64,000 nucleotides of DNA from contig NZ_MUYG01000008.1 of NCBI RefSeq assembly GCF_002155425.1, forward strand, positions 62,001 to 126,000, read 5' to 3'. Of the stretch, positions 27,066-34,366 are shown one piece after another (position 1 is the stretch's first letter; each line of letters begins with the position of its first letter). Below the pieces are notes generated by a model. That model ran no database searches and was not told the DNA's origin. It saw only the letters and a list, made by a program, of their open reading frames with translations. The position numbers were made by a program, and so were the translations under genes. Origin of the DNA: Erythrobacter donghaensis (GTDB taxonomy: Bacteria > Pseudomonadota > Alphaproteobacteria > Sphingomonadales > Sphingomonadaceae).

Positions 27066-28556
27066 TCAGCTCCGCGTAGCGGCGAAAGCCCGCACACTCG
27101 CCCCCGCGCCGTGCTCTGCGATTGCGATATAGCTGCGGGTCAGCGCTGCGACGAATTCGGCATCGGCAGGAAGGGCATCTCCGAAGATCGCACCGATCGA
27201 CAGCAGCGAGCGGACCTGCGCAGCCGAATCGCCGCCGGCACGCGCGAGCGCAGCGGCCAATTCCGCGGCGAGCGGATCGTCGACTACAAAAGAAGCGCCA
27301 GCATCGTCGCGCCCTCCCTGCCAGCGCATCCAGCCCGCCAGCGCCAGCGTGAGTGCAGGCGGCACCCCGCGTCCGGCCTTGCGATAGTCCTGAATTGTCC
27401 GAAGCCAGCGCTGCGGCAGCTTCTGGCTCCCGTCCATCGCGATCTGATGGGTGCGGTGCATCAGCGCGCCATTGGCAAAGCGCGCGCGCAATTGCGCCCG
27501 GTATGCGGCAGGATCGAACCCTTCGACGGGATCGAGCGTCGACCCGGCCTCGTCCCACAGGGCGTCGATCAGCGCGCCGAAACCGGGCGCGGCCATGGCG
27601 TGGTGGACATGGGTGTGCCCCGCAAGCCCGCCGAGATAGGCGATGGCCGAATGCGCGCCATTAAGCAGCCGCAGCTTGGCCCGTTCCCACCCGGAGACAT
27701 CGCGGGTGAAGGTCACGCCCACCGCGTCCAGCGCAGGCTTGCGATTGCAGAACCAATCCTCGACGACCCACTGGGCGAAGGGCTCGGTCTTGACCAGCGC
27801 CTCGTCGCGCCAGCCGGCCGCGCTTTCGAAATTGTCGCGGTCGTCGGGCGTGGTCGCAGGCACGATCCGGTCGACCATCGAGGACGGGAAGGCAACCTCC
27901 GCCGCGATCCACTGGGCGAGCGCCGGATCGATCGCTGCGGCAAGTGCGATCACCGCCGCGCGGGTGCGTTGGCCGTTTTCGGGAAGGTTGTCGCAGCTCA
28001 GTACGGTGAAGGGGGCCGTCCCCTCTGCCCGGCGCGCGGCAAGTCCCGCGACCAGATAGCCCGGCGCCGTCTGCGGGGCGGCGATGTTGGCGATGTCGGC
28101 CGCAACCGCCGGATCGTCTTTGCGCAGGGCGCACGTCACGGGGTTGAGGCAATAGCCCTTCTCGGTCACGGTCAGCGTCACCAGTGCCACGGCCGGGTCG
28201 GCCAGCGCGCGCACCAGCGCCGCCGGGTTGTCCGGCGCGAACAGCACCTCGCGGACCGATCCCACCACCTGAGCGGTCTCTTGCCCGTCATCGCAGACCA
28301 GCATGGTGAAGAGGCCGTCCTGCGGGTTCATCGCCTGCGCCACATCCGCCGACCGCAGGCTTGCGCCGCGGATCATCCAGCCGCGATGCCCCGCCGCCGT
28401 CAACGCATCGAAATACCACGCCTGATGCGCGCGGTGGAACGCCCCCGTGCCCAGATGCACCACCCCGCAAGGCTGGCCTCGATCATAGTCGGGCCGCCCC
28501 CAAGTGGCAGGCAAATCCGCCAGCACCGCATCCGACAGGCGTGAGGCCCGCTTCAT
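27066..28556 (-). CDS. uxuB: Fructuronate reductase / mannitol dehydrogenase family
   Basis: The 496-residue NAD-dependent polyol dehydrogenase has [17 protein letters not shown] near the N-terminus (about 34-50), the usual nucleotide-binding start of the mannitol dehydrogenase family. A catalytic-domain [16 protein letters not shown] lies at about 299-314. It reduces D-fructuronate to D-mannonate. Its position between uxaC (4-bp ATGA overlap) and manD makes the UxuB assignment stronger than mannitol or tagaturonate alternatives. Confidence 0.9.
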   Translation of the reverse strand: MKRASRLSDAVLADLPATWGRPDYDRGQPCGVVHLGTGAFHRAHQAWYFDALTAAGHRGWMIRGASLRSADVAQAMNPQDGLFTMLVCDDGQETAQVVGSVREVLFAPDNPAALVRALADPAVALVTLTVTEKGYCLNPVTCALRKDDPAVAADIANIAAPQTAPGYLVAGLAARRAEGTAPFTVLSCDNLPENGQRTRAAVIALAAAIDPALAQWIAAEVAFPSSMVDRIVPATTPDDRDNFESAAGWRDEALVKTEPFAQWVVEDWFCNRKPALDAVGVTFTRDVSGWERAKLRLLNGAHSAIAYLGGLAGHTHVHHAMAAPGFGALIDALWDEAGSTLDPVEGFDPAAYRAQLRARFANGALMHRTHQIAMDGSQKLPQRWLRTIQDYRKAGRGVPPALTLALAGWMRWQGGRDDAGASFVVDDPLAAELAAALARAGGDSAAQVRSLLSIGAIFGDALPADAEFVAALTRSYIAIAEHGAGASVRAFAATRS

Positions 28557-29989
28557 GCGCGCGGTTCGCCCAGCTTGTAAGCAGCCTTGACGAGATTGTA
28601 GGCGAGATCCTGTGCGACTTGGTGCGCGTCGTCCTCCAGCATCCGGTGCTCGGCCACTAGGCGCGCGAGGAAAGCGCAGTCCATCCGCCGCGCGACATCG
28701 TGGCGGGCGGGGATCGAGAGAAACGCGCGGGTGTCGTCGTTGAAGCCGACCGTGTTGTAGAAGCCCGCCGTCTCGGTCGTGTTCTCGCGGAAGCGGCGCA
28801 TGCCTTCGGGGCTGTCATGAAACCACCACGCAGGGCCGAGCTTGAGCGCAGGATAATGCCCGGCAAGCGGAGCCAGTTCGCGCGCATAGGTGCTCTCGTC
28901 GAGCGTGAAGACGATGAGGCTGAAGCGCGGATCATTGCCATGCCGCGACAGCAACGGGTGCAGGGCGGTGACGTAGTCGGTGCGCATCGGGATATCCGCT
29001 CCCTTGTCGCGCCCGAAGCGGGCGAAGACCTGCGCGTTGTGATTGCGCGAGGAACCGGGGTGGAGCTGCATCACCAGCCCGTCCTCAAGGCTCATCCGCG
29101 CCATTTCGGTCAGCAACTGCCCGCGGAATATCTCGGCGTCCTGCGGCGAGCCTTGGCCTGCCAGCACCCGGGCGAACAGCGCCTCGGCCTCCGCACGGGG
29201 CAGATCGGCGGTGGTGGCGGTGGGGTGGCCGTGATCGGTCGCGGTGGCGCCGTGGCGTTTGAAATAGGCGCGGCGATCGATCAGCGCGTCGAGATAGCCC
29301 TGATAGGTCGTAGTATCGCAGCCGGTGATCGCACCCAGCTGCGCGACATTGGCGGCGAACCCTTCATATTCGGGATCGAGAACATTGTCCGGACGGAAGG
29401 TCGTGATCACTTTCCGCCCCCAGCCATCGCGCTGCAATCGGGCGTGATGCACCAGCGGGTCGAGCGGGTCTTCCGTGGTCGCGATCAGCGCGATATTGAA
29501 CCGGTCGAACAGCGCGCGCGGGCGGAAATCGTCCTGTCGCAACTGGGTGGCGATTGCGTCGTAATAAAGGTCGGCCGTCGCTTCGCTGAGCGTTTCGGTG
29601 AGGCCGAAGACCTCGGAATAGACCCAGTCGTGCCACAGCCGCGACGGCGTGCCGTGAAACAAGTGATAATGCGCCGCAAACAGCCGCCACACCTTGCGCG
29701 GGTCGGTCTCCACCGGCGCGCCTTCGGTGCCGGGCAGCCCCGGCACGCCCAGAGCCTCGAGCGGGATGCCCTGACTGTACAGCATCCGGAATACATAGTG
29801 ATCGGGGGTGATCAGCAGCGCCGCTGGATCGGGGAACGGCGCATTCTCGGCAAACCACGCGGGGTCGGTGTGGCCGTGAGGGCTGATGATCGGCAGGCCG
29901 CGCACCCCGGCATAAAGCCGCCGCGCGATCGCCCGGGTTGCGGGATCGGACGGAAACAGCCGGTCCTCGTGCAGTTCAAGCCTTGCCAC
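28553..29989 (-). CDS. uxaC: Glucuronate isomerase
   Basis: The 478-residue amidohydrolase-fold isomerase opens with ISPHGHTDPAWFAEN at about 35-49, which carries the metal-binding HxH. HPGSSRNHNAQVF lies in the middle and PARHDVARRMDCAFL near the C-terminus, as in UxaC. It converts D-glucuronate to D-fructuronate, and galacturonate to tagaturonate. It is first in the operon uxaC-uxuB-manD and overlaps uxuB by 4 bp. The transporter gene expected upstream is broken (see 30025-30315). Confidence 0.95.
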   Translation of the reverse strand: MARLELHEDRLFPSDPATRAIARRLYAGVRGLPIISPHGHTDPAWFAENAPFPDPAALLITPDHYVFRMLYSQGIPLEALGVPGLPGTEGAPVETDPRKVWRLFAAHYHLFHGTPSRLWHDWVYSEVFGLTETLSEATADLYYDAIATQLRQDDFRPRALFDRFNIALIATTEDPLDPLVHHARLQRDGWGRKVITTFRPDNVLDPEYEGFAANVAQLGAITGCDTTTYQGYLDALIDRRAYFKRHGATATDHGHPTATTADLPRAEAEALFARVLAGQGSPQDAEIFRGQLLTEMARMSLEDGLVMQLHPGSSRNHNAQVFARFGRDKGADIPMRTDYVTALHPLLSRHGNDPRFSLIVFTLDESTYARELAPLAGHYPALKLGPAWWFHDSPEGMRRFRENTTETAGFYNTVGFNDDTRAFLSIPARHDVARRMDCAFLARLVAEHRMLEDDAHQVAQDLAYNLVKAAYKLGEPRA

Positions 29990-30024
29990 TTCGATCCCTC
30001 TCCCCGCCAGCCCAGCTTATCCTT

Positions 30025-30315
30025 TCACCGCATCCGCGCCGGTGCCATCTTCGGCGCAAGCAACTGGATGGCGGCAAAGGCGATCAGATCGCCCAGACCC
30101 GCATAGATGACGATCGGTACATAGGACCTGGTGAGCTCCAGCGTCCAGCCGGTTGCCTGCGCAATCAGGATTCCGCCAATGGCGACGAAGCGCCGGGGAT
30201 ACATGGCGGCGATCATGATCGATGATGTCTCAAGGGAGACCATCAAATGCCACTCAAAGTGCGGCATCGGATGTGGTGCCAACTTTCGCAAGAAAGCGTT
30301 TTGTTTTGTAAACAC
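30025..30315 (-). pseudogene. Remnant of a hexuronate (ExuT-type) MFS transporter, C-terminal piece
   Basis: The last 60 codons read like the end of an ExuT-type sugar-acid MFS transporter: MIAAMYPRRFVAIGGILIAQ, then ATGWTLELTRSYVPIVIYAG and a closing APKMAPARMR. In intact relatives a run of about ten residues (roughly VGSVVGIGGF) follows the PRR; here it is missing, which implies an internal deletion. The N-terminal eleven helices are absent, and the first 30 or so residues of the frame do not resemble the family. The piece ends 35 bp before uxaC on the same strand, where a hexuronate transporter is expected. I infer a decayed gene, not a functional 96-residue protein. Confidence 0.65.
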
Positions 30316-30323
30316 AACGCTTT
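30293..30323. promoter_or_regulatory. Inverted repeat upstream of the broken transporter and uxaC
   Basis: The arms AAAGCGTT (30293-30300) and AACGCTTT (30316-30323) flank a 15-nt AT-rich spacer containing TGTAAACA. The half-sites look like those of LacI/GntR-type sugar regulators. It lies where the uxa/uxu operon promoter would be expected, about 300 bp from uxaC because the transporter remnant lies between them. Regulator identity is unknown; none is encoded nearby. Confidence 0.4.
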
Positions 30324-30490
30324 AGAATGCTCGATTGGTAGCTGAGAAAGGGACCGCATTAGCCAGGGCGCCACCACATCAACCGCCCTCACTCAGCAAA
30401 ACAGGCGACACCTGACATGAGACCGCGAGTGAGGCCGATCAGAGAATACCTCAGAAAACGTCTTATTCTCAGTATTTTATTGAGGGTAGG

Positions 30491-30581
30491 TGGCGGAGCA
30501 GGAGGGATTCGAACCCTCGATACGCTTTTGACGTATACACACTTTCCAGGCGTGCGCCTTCGACCACTCGGCCACTGCTCC
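30491..30581 (-). tRNA. tRNA-Ser (anticodon GGA)
   Basis: The acceptor arms GGAGCAG and CTGCTCC pair, and discriminator G and CCA are encoded. The T-arm GAGGGTTCGAATCCCTC is perfect. The anticodon stem CACGC/GTGTG closes the loop CTGGAAA, giving anticodon GGA. A long variable arm (TACGTCAAAAGCGTA) marks a class II tRNA, as for serine. The total is 91 nt. The DNA just downstream (30330-30490) is unusually AT-rich and geneless. Confidence 0.97.
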
Positions 30582-30733
30582 GTTTGCCGGTTAGGGCAAG
30601 GGCGGCGCACTAGCGGCGAAATGCGAGCTTCGCAAGGCGGCACGGTTTGGTGGGCTATCGGAATCATGGTAAGGGAGTCGCATTGGCAAGCGCTGCGCGG
30701 ATCCGGCATTCCCTGCGAACGCTGCCTTGAAAG

Positions 30734-30771
30734 CCCCTTTCCGCTCCTCGGACGTGCGGAAAGGGGTTTTT
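30734..30771 (+). terminator. Rho-independent terminator of an unidentified + strand transcript
   Basis: A perfect 11-bp stem (CCCCTTTCCGC with GCGGAAAGGGG, 11-nt loop) is followed by TTTTT. It points along the + strand, but no + strand gene lies upstream before the tRNA, which is on the other strand. A short RNA made from about 30650-30770 would explain it. It lies 33 bp before the PPIase start, so it could also be a conditional terminator in that gene's leader. Confidence 0.7.
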
Positions 30772-30803
30772 GCTTTAGCGATGTGTGTGGCAGAACGCTT
30801 GCC

Positions 30804-31907
30804 ATGAGAACCGCACTCCTAGCCGCTGCGGCGGCCCTCGCCCTTGCCCTTCCCCTCGCCGCGCAAGAAGAGCCCAAGGGAGCACCCGCGCCGTCGGAAA
30901 TCGTCGCCGCAGCGCCCAAGGCAGACTGGGTTGCGATCCCGGCGGAGGATCTGCTGGTGATGACCCTCGCCCCCGATGCCGAGGGCAAGTCGCGGCAGGT
31001 GGTGATCCAGCTGATGCCCGCGCCCTTTTCGCAAGGCTGGGTCCACAACATCCGCCTCTTCGCGCGGTCGGGCTGGTATGATGGCATCTCGGTCAACCGG
31101 GTGCAGGACAATTACGTCACCCAATGGGGCGATCCCAATTACGACAACCCGGAGGCGACGGGGAAGCCGAAGCCCCTGCCGGAGGGGCTGAAGGTGATGG
31201 GGGAAGCGGAGTATGTCGCCCCCGATATACTCGCCATCTCCGACGCGCGCGGACGGCCGCGCTTCAATTATGCGTTGGGTGCGACCGTGATGCGCAATGC
31301 CATGATCGCAACCAACAGCGGTGTCTCAGTCCCACGAGAGCTGCAGGAAGCGTTGAAAAGCGGGAAACCTCCCGCGACCGAAGAACCGCCACGAATGGGC
31401 GATGCCTATGCCGACTTCGTAACGCTGGCACTGGGCTGGCCGCTTGGCGGAACAATGGGGGAGGAAGGCAACCCGTTCTGGCCCGTCCACTGCTACGGCA
31501 TGGTCGGCGTCGGGCGGAACTATTCGCCGGACACCGGCTCAGGGGCGGAGCTTTATACCGTGATCGGCCATGCGCCGCGCCATCTCGATCGCAATATCGC
31601 GCTGGTGGGCCGGGTGATCGAGGGGATGCAGCACCTCTCCAGCCTGCCGCGCGGGTCAGGCGCGCTCGGGTTCTACACCGACGAGGAAGCAGACAAGCGC
31701 ACCGCCATTACATCGGTACGAGTGGCCAACGACCTGCCGACGAGTGAGCAACCACGCTTCGAATACCTATCGACCGAGAGCGATACCTTCGCGACCTATG
31801 CCGAAGCCGTCGCCAACCGCCGCGATCCCTTCTTCATCGTGCCCGCTGGCGGCGCGGATATCTGCAACATCCGCGTTCCGGTGCGGCGGGTGGCGGGAGC
31901 GCAATAG
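30804..31907 (+). CDS. Cyclophilin-type peptidyl-prolyl isomerase, periplasmic
   Basis: The 367-residue protein has a Sec signal peptide (TALLAAAAALALALPLAA). A cyclophilin domain follows, with IRLFARSGWYDGISVNRVQ at about 83-101, and later a segment (VHCYGMVGVGRNYSPDTGSG) where cyclophilins have GxxAMAN-type sequence. ELYTVIGHAPRHLDRNIALV follows, in place of the usual FFI...P.LD..Y..FG. It should speed proline isomerisation in periplasmic proteins. The insertion of about 90 residues before the MVGVGR block (125-225) makes it longer than a minimal cyclophilin. A terminator lies just upstream. Confidence 0.85.
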   Translation: MRTALLAAAAALALALPLAAQEEPKGAPAPSEIVAAAPKADWVAIPAEDLLVMTLAPDAEGKSRQVVIQLMPAPFSQGWVHNIRLFARSGWYDGISVNRVQDNYVTQWGDPNYDNPEATGKPKPLPEGLKVMGEAEYVAPDILAISDARGRPRFNYALGATVMRNAMIATNSGVSVPRELQEALKSGKPPATEEPPRMGDAYADFVTLALGWPLGGTMGEEGNPFWPVHCYGMVGVGRNYSPDTGSGAELYTVIGHAPRHLDRNIALVGRVIEGMQHLSSLPRGSGALGFYTDEEADKRTAITSVRVANDLPTSEQPRFEYLSTESDTFATYAEAVANRRDPFFIVPAGGADICNIRVPVRRVAGAQ

Positions 31908-31914
31908 CCCGCCT

Positions 31915-32754
31915 TCAATCGGTGCGCGGCCCCGCAAAACCCTTGCCGCGGCTGTCGATCTGGGGATCGGGGTTGTCGTTCCACCACGGCACGTCGGTCC
32001 AGGGTCGCACGTCGACCTCGTGGCTCCAGCAATTGCGCGGCTGGTGCGCGAGGTGCCAATAGGTCCCGGCCAGCGCCGCCGGGTCGATCACGCCGTCGGT
32101 GCCCTTCCCGGCCTTGAAGGCATCGAACTTGTCGCCCAGCAGCTTGCCGAGCGTGTCGGGAGCATCGACCGGGCCGTCGACGATCACATGGGCGACGTGG
32201 ATGCCCTGCGGTGCGAACTCGGCGTTCAGCGTCTGGCACAGCATCCGCCGCCCGCCCATCGCCGCCGCATGGCTGTGCTGCCCGGCATTGCCGCGCACCG
32301 CCGCGGTCGCTGAGGTGACGAGCAGCGTGCCGTGCGGGCCTCCGTCGCGGGCGCGCGCCACCATGTGTGGGAACAGCGCGTGGGCGAGGCGGAACACGCC
32401 GTAGGTGCCGAGCCGCCAGCCCAGCTCGAAAATGCGATGCGGGGTCTGTTCGAGCGCACGGTTCCCGATCTGCGCGCCGAGGTTGTAAAGCGCGCACGCG
32501 ATCGGGCCAATCTCGGCCTCGGTGCGCTCGACCAGCTCCTCGATGCTGCCATCCTCGGCGGCGTTGAGCAGCGTGCCTGAGGCGCTTCCGCCCGCGGCCT
32601 CGATCTGCGCAACCATCCGCGCGAGGCCCGCCTCACCCGAGCGGCGCGCGAGCACCGTGTGATAGCCCCCGGCGGCAAAGCGCATGGCGGCATTGCCCCC
32701 GATCCCGGCCCCTGCGCCGATCGCGAGGAACACGGGCTTGCGGCTGTCGGTCAT
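31915..32754 (-). CDS. Divergent short-chain dehydrogenase/reductase lacking the YxxxK motif
   Basis: The 279-residue Rossmann protein has a nucleotide-binding start IGAGAGIGGNAAMRF at about 12-26 and a YNLGAQ in place of the usual NNAG. After the catalytic serine position (LLVTSATAAVRG) the normal Tyr-xxx-Lys is absent; the matching stretch is HSHAAAMGGRRML. It may be an inactive or altered SDR. The start chosen is the ATG at 32754 with GAGAGGGA close upstream; the ATG at 32772 overlaps the edge of a repeat element. Its tail (WSHEVDVRPWTDVPWWNDN) is typical of a sphingomonad subgroup of SDRs. The substrate is unknown. Confidence 0.78.
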   Translation of the reverse strand: MTDSRKPVFLAIGAGAGIGGNAAMRFAAGGYHTVLARRSGEAGLARMVAQIEAAGGSASGTLLNAAEDGSIEELVERTEAEIGPIACALYNLGAQIGNRALEQTPHRIFELGWRLGTYGVFRLAHALFPHMVARARDGGPHGTLLVTSATAAVRGNAGQHSHAAAMGGRRMLCQTLNAEFAPQGIHVAHVIVDGPVDAPDTLGKLLGDKFDAFKAGKGTDGVIDPAALAGTYWHLAHQPRNCWSHEVDVRPWTDVPWWNDNPDPQIDSRGKGFAGPRTD

Positions 32755-32766
32755 CGTTCCCTCTCC

Positions 32767-32870
32767 CGTCATGCTGAACTTGGTTCAGCATCCATGGCGA
32801 GGCTTGGCTCGTCTTGCTTGAAGACAGAGCCAGCCCGCCAAATGGACCCTGAAACGAGTTCAGGGTGACG
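32767..32870. repeat. Composite REP-like element (CGTCA ... TGACG) with two hairpins
   Basis: The first hairpin is ATGCTGAAC, loop TTG, GTTCAGCAT (32771-32791). The second is CCCTGAA and TTCAGGG around a 5-nt loop (32847-32865). CGTCA and TGACG mark the outer ends. The sequence between is not coding. It sits directly upstream of the SDR start. Similar two-hairpin elements with different stems lie at 59872-59948 and 61121-61195. I read these as interspersed repeats of the BIME type; no transposase is present. Confidence 0.7.
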
Positions 32871-32883
32871 GCAAGGAGCAATT

Positions 32884-34197
32884 TTACACCGTCTCCAGCG
32901 CCTGTGCGAAATCGGCGATCAGGTCGTCGGCGTCCTCGATCCCGACACTGATGCGAACGAGATTGTCGGTGATGCCAAGCATGTCCTTCCTCGCCTGCGG
33001 CACCGAGAGGTGCGTCATCGAAGCGGGGTGGCTCGCCAGCGTCTCCGTCCCGCCGAGGCTGACTGCGAGCTTGGCGATGGTGAGGTTGTCGAGGAAGCGG
33101 AAGCACTCCGCCTCGCCGCCCTTGATGAATACCGAGAAGGTCGAGCCCGCACCGAGGCAATGTCGGTCGTAGATGTCCTTCTGACGCGCGTCCTCGATGA
33201 ATCCGAGATATCCCAGCCCTTCGACCTTGGGATGCGAGCGCAGGAAGTCGCAGACCTTCGCGGCGTTCTCGCCCGCCCGCTGCATCCGCAGTTCGACCGT
33301 CTCCAGCGAGCGCAGCAGCATCCACGCGGTGTTGGGATCGACGATCCCGCCCATCGTGTTGCGCAGCGCGCGCACCGGTGCGATCCACTTTTTCGCGCCC
33401 GCAATCGAGCCTGCAACAAGATCGGAGTGCCCCCCGACATACTTCGTCAGCGAATAGGCGACGATGTCCGCGCCATGCTCCAGCGGGCGCGACCAGAGAG
33501 GGCCGAGGAAGGTGTTATCGATCGCGATCGGGCATTCGGCCAAAACCGCATCGCGCGCGTCCCTCACCGCTTCGACATCGACCAGCGCGTTGGTGGGGTT
33601 GGCCGGGCTTTCAAGGTAGATCATCGCCACCTTGCCGCCCTGCTCGTCGGCCTGCGCCTTGGCCTTGGCCAGCACGGTGTCGAGTTCCTCGCGGGTCGCT
33701 CCGGCGGGAAAATCGACATAGCTGACCCCGAAGCGCGAGAGCACCTTGGCGACGAAGCCCTCGCTCGCCGCGTAAAGCGGGCCGGAATGGACGATCACGT
33801 CGTTCGCGCTGGCATAGGCCATCATCAGGATGCAGATCGCGGTCATGCCGCTGGAGAAGGTCAGCGCGTCCTCCGCCCCGTCCCAGACCGCGAGGCGATC
33901 TTCGAGGATCTCCTGATTGGGCCCGTTGAAGCGCGAATAGACAAGGCCTTCCGCCCCGCCTTCGCGCAGGCCGGTGATGCCTTCGAAGTGGCGCTTGCCC
34001 GCCGCCGCGCTCTCGAAAGCGAAGGTGCTGGTGAGGAAGATCGGGGCCTTGAGCGAGCCTTCGGACAGCACCGGATCATAGCCGTGGCCCATCATCAGGG
34101 TTGAAGGCTTCAGCGGGCGGCCGCCGATCTCGCGCTTGGCGGGCTTGGGCTTGCGGCGGGGGGTGGGGGTTTCGACGGCGTCGACGGCGTCAGTCAT
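32884..34197 (-). CDS. PLP-dependent Cys/Met metabolism enzyme (cystathionine gamma-synthase family)
   Basis: This is a 437-residue fold-type I PLP enzyme. The PLP-binding lysine is in AYSLTKYVGGHSD (about 241-253), and VYSRFNGPNQEILEDRLAVW and TFSSGMTAICILMMAYAS are typical of the family. SLGGTETLASHPASMTH near the C-terminus is the usual substrate-loop block. It could be a cystathionine gamma-synthase, methionine gamma-lyase or O-succinylhomoserine sulfhydrylase; motifs alone do not decide. The N-terminal 25 residues are Lys/Arg/Pro-rich. A possible pseudoknot in its leader covers the ribosome binding site, which would fit control by a methionine-related signal. Confidence 0.88.
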   Translation of the reverse strand: MTDAVDAVETPTPRRKPKPAKREIGGRPLKPSTLMMGHGYDPVLSEGSLKAPIFLTSTFAFESAAAGKRHFEGITGLREGGAEGLVYSRFNGPNQEILEDRLAVWDGAEDALTFSSGMTAICILMMAYASANDVIVHSGPLYAASEGFVAKVLSRFGVSYVDFPAGATREELDTVLAKAKAQADEQGGKVAMIYLESPANPTNALVDVEAVRDARDAVLAECPIAIDNTFLGPLWSRPLEHGADIVAYSLTKYVGGHSDLVAGSIAGAKKWIAPVRALRNTMGGIVDPNTAWMLLRSLETVELRMQRAGENAAKVCDFLRSHPKVEGLGYLGFIEDARQKDIYDRHCLGAGSTFSVFIKGGEAECFRFLDNLTIAKLAVSLGGTETLASHPASMTHLSVPQARKDMLGITDNLVRISVGIEDADDLIADFAQALETV

Positions 34198-34207
34198 GAC
34201 AGCGCAT

Positions 34208-34244
34208 CCTTCCTTGTGCTCACGCTCCCAGGAAGGCGGGAGCC
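34208..34244 (-). promoter_or_regulatory. Candidate H-type pseudoknot that captures the ribosome binding site
   Basis: On the transcribed strand, a stem GCTCCC/GGGAGC (34243-34238 with 34229-34224) closes the loop GCCTTCCT. Seven loop bases (CCTTCCT) are complementary to AGGAAGG (34214-34208), the only ribosome binding site of the gene, 10 nt before its ATG. This gives a classic H-type pseudoknot with a 9-nt linker. SAM-II and SAM/SAH riboswitches use the same layout in front of methionine genes, but I could not match their conserved bases. The leader further upstream holds another stem (GTTCC...GGAAC). Confidence 0.45.
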
Positions 34245-34366
34245 GGTCGCGGTGGGCCGGGCGCCCGTTCCTAACCTCCGCAGGAACGCTTCTCCCAAAG
34301 CCGCCGCTGTGCTGGAGAAACGACTATCGCGCGCGCACGATCCTTTCAAGTGCAGCACCGATCATT

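Noticed and set aside
28700..30106. A 468-codon frame on the + strand opposite uxaC
   Set aside because: uxaC is certain from its metal-binding and catalytic blocks; the antisense frame has no family features.
30025..30315. An intact small membrane protein of 96 residues
   Set aside because: The C-terminal 60 codons match the end of ExuT-like transporters, the expected loop residues are missing, and the first part is unrelated, so decay is more likely.
30640..30771. SRP RNA (4.5S) or 6S RNA in the gap near tRNA-Ser
   Set aside because: I looked for the conserved SRP loop (GGTCAGG...GGAAGCAGCC) and found nothing like it, and the length and fold do not fit 6S RNA. It is left as an unassigned short transcript.
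32633..33388. A 251-codon minus-strand frame spanning the REP-like element
   Set aside because: Its only notable part is the repeat read as protein; it overlaps two well-supported genes in another frame.
34198..34360. A known SAM-II or SAM/SAH riboswitch
   Set aside because: The topology is right, but I could not match the conserved bases of either class by eye. It is reported only as a candidate pseudoknot.
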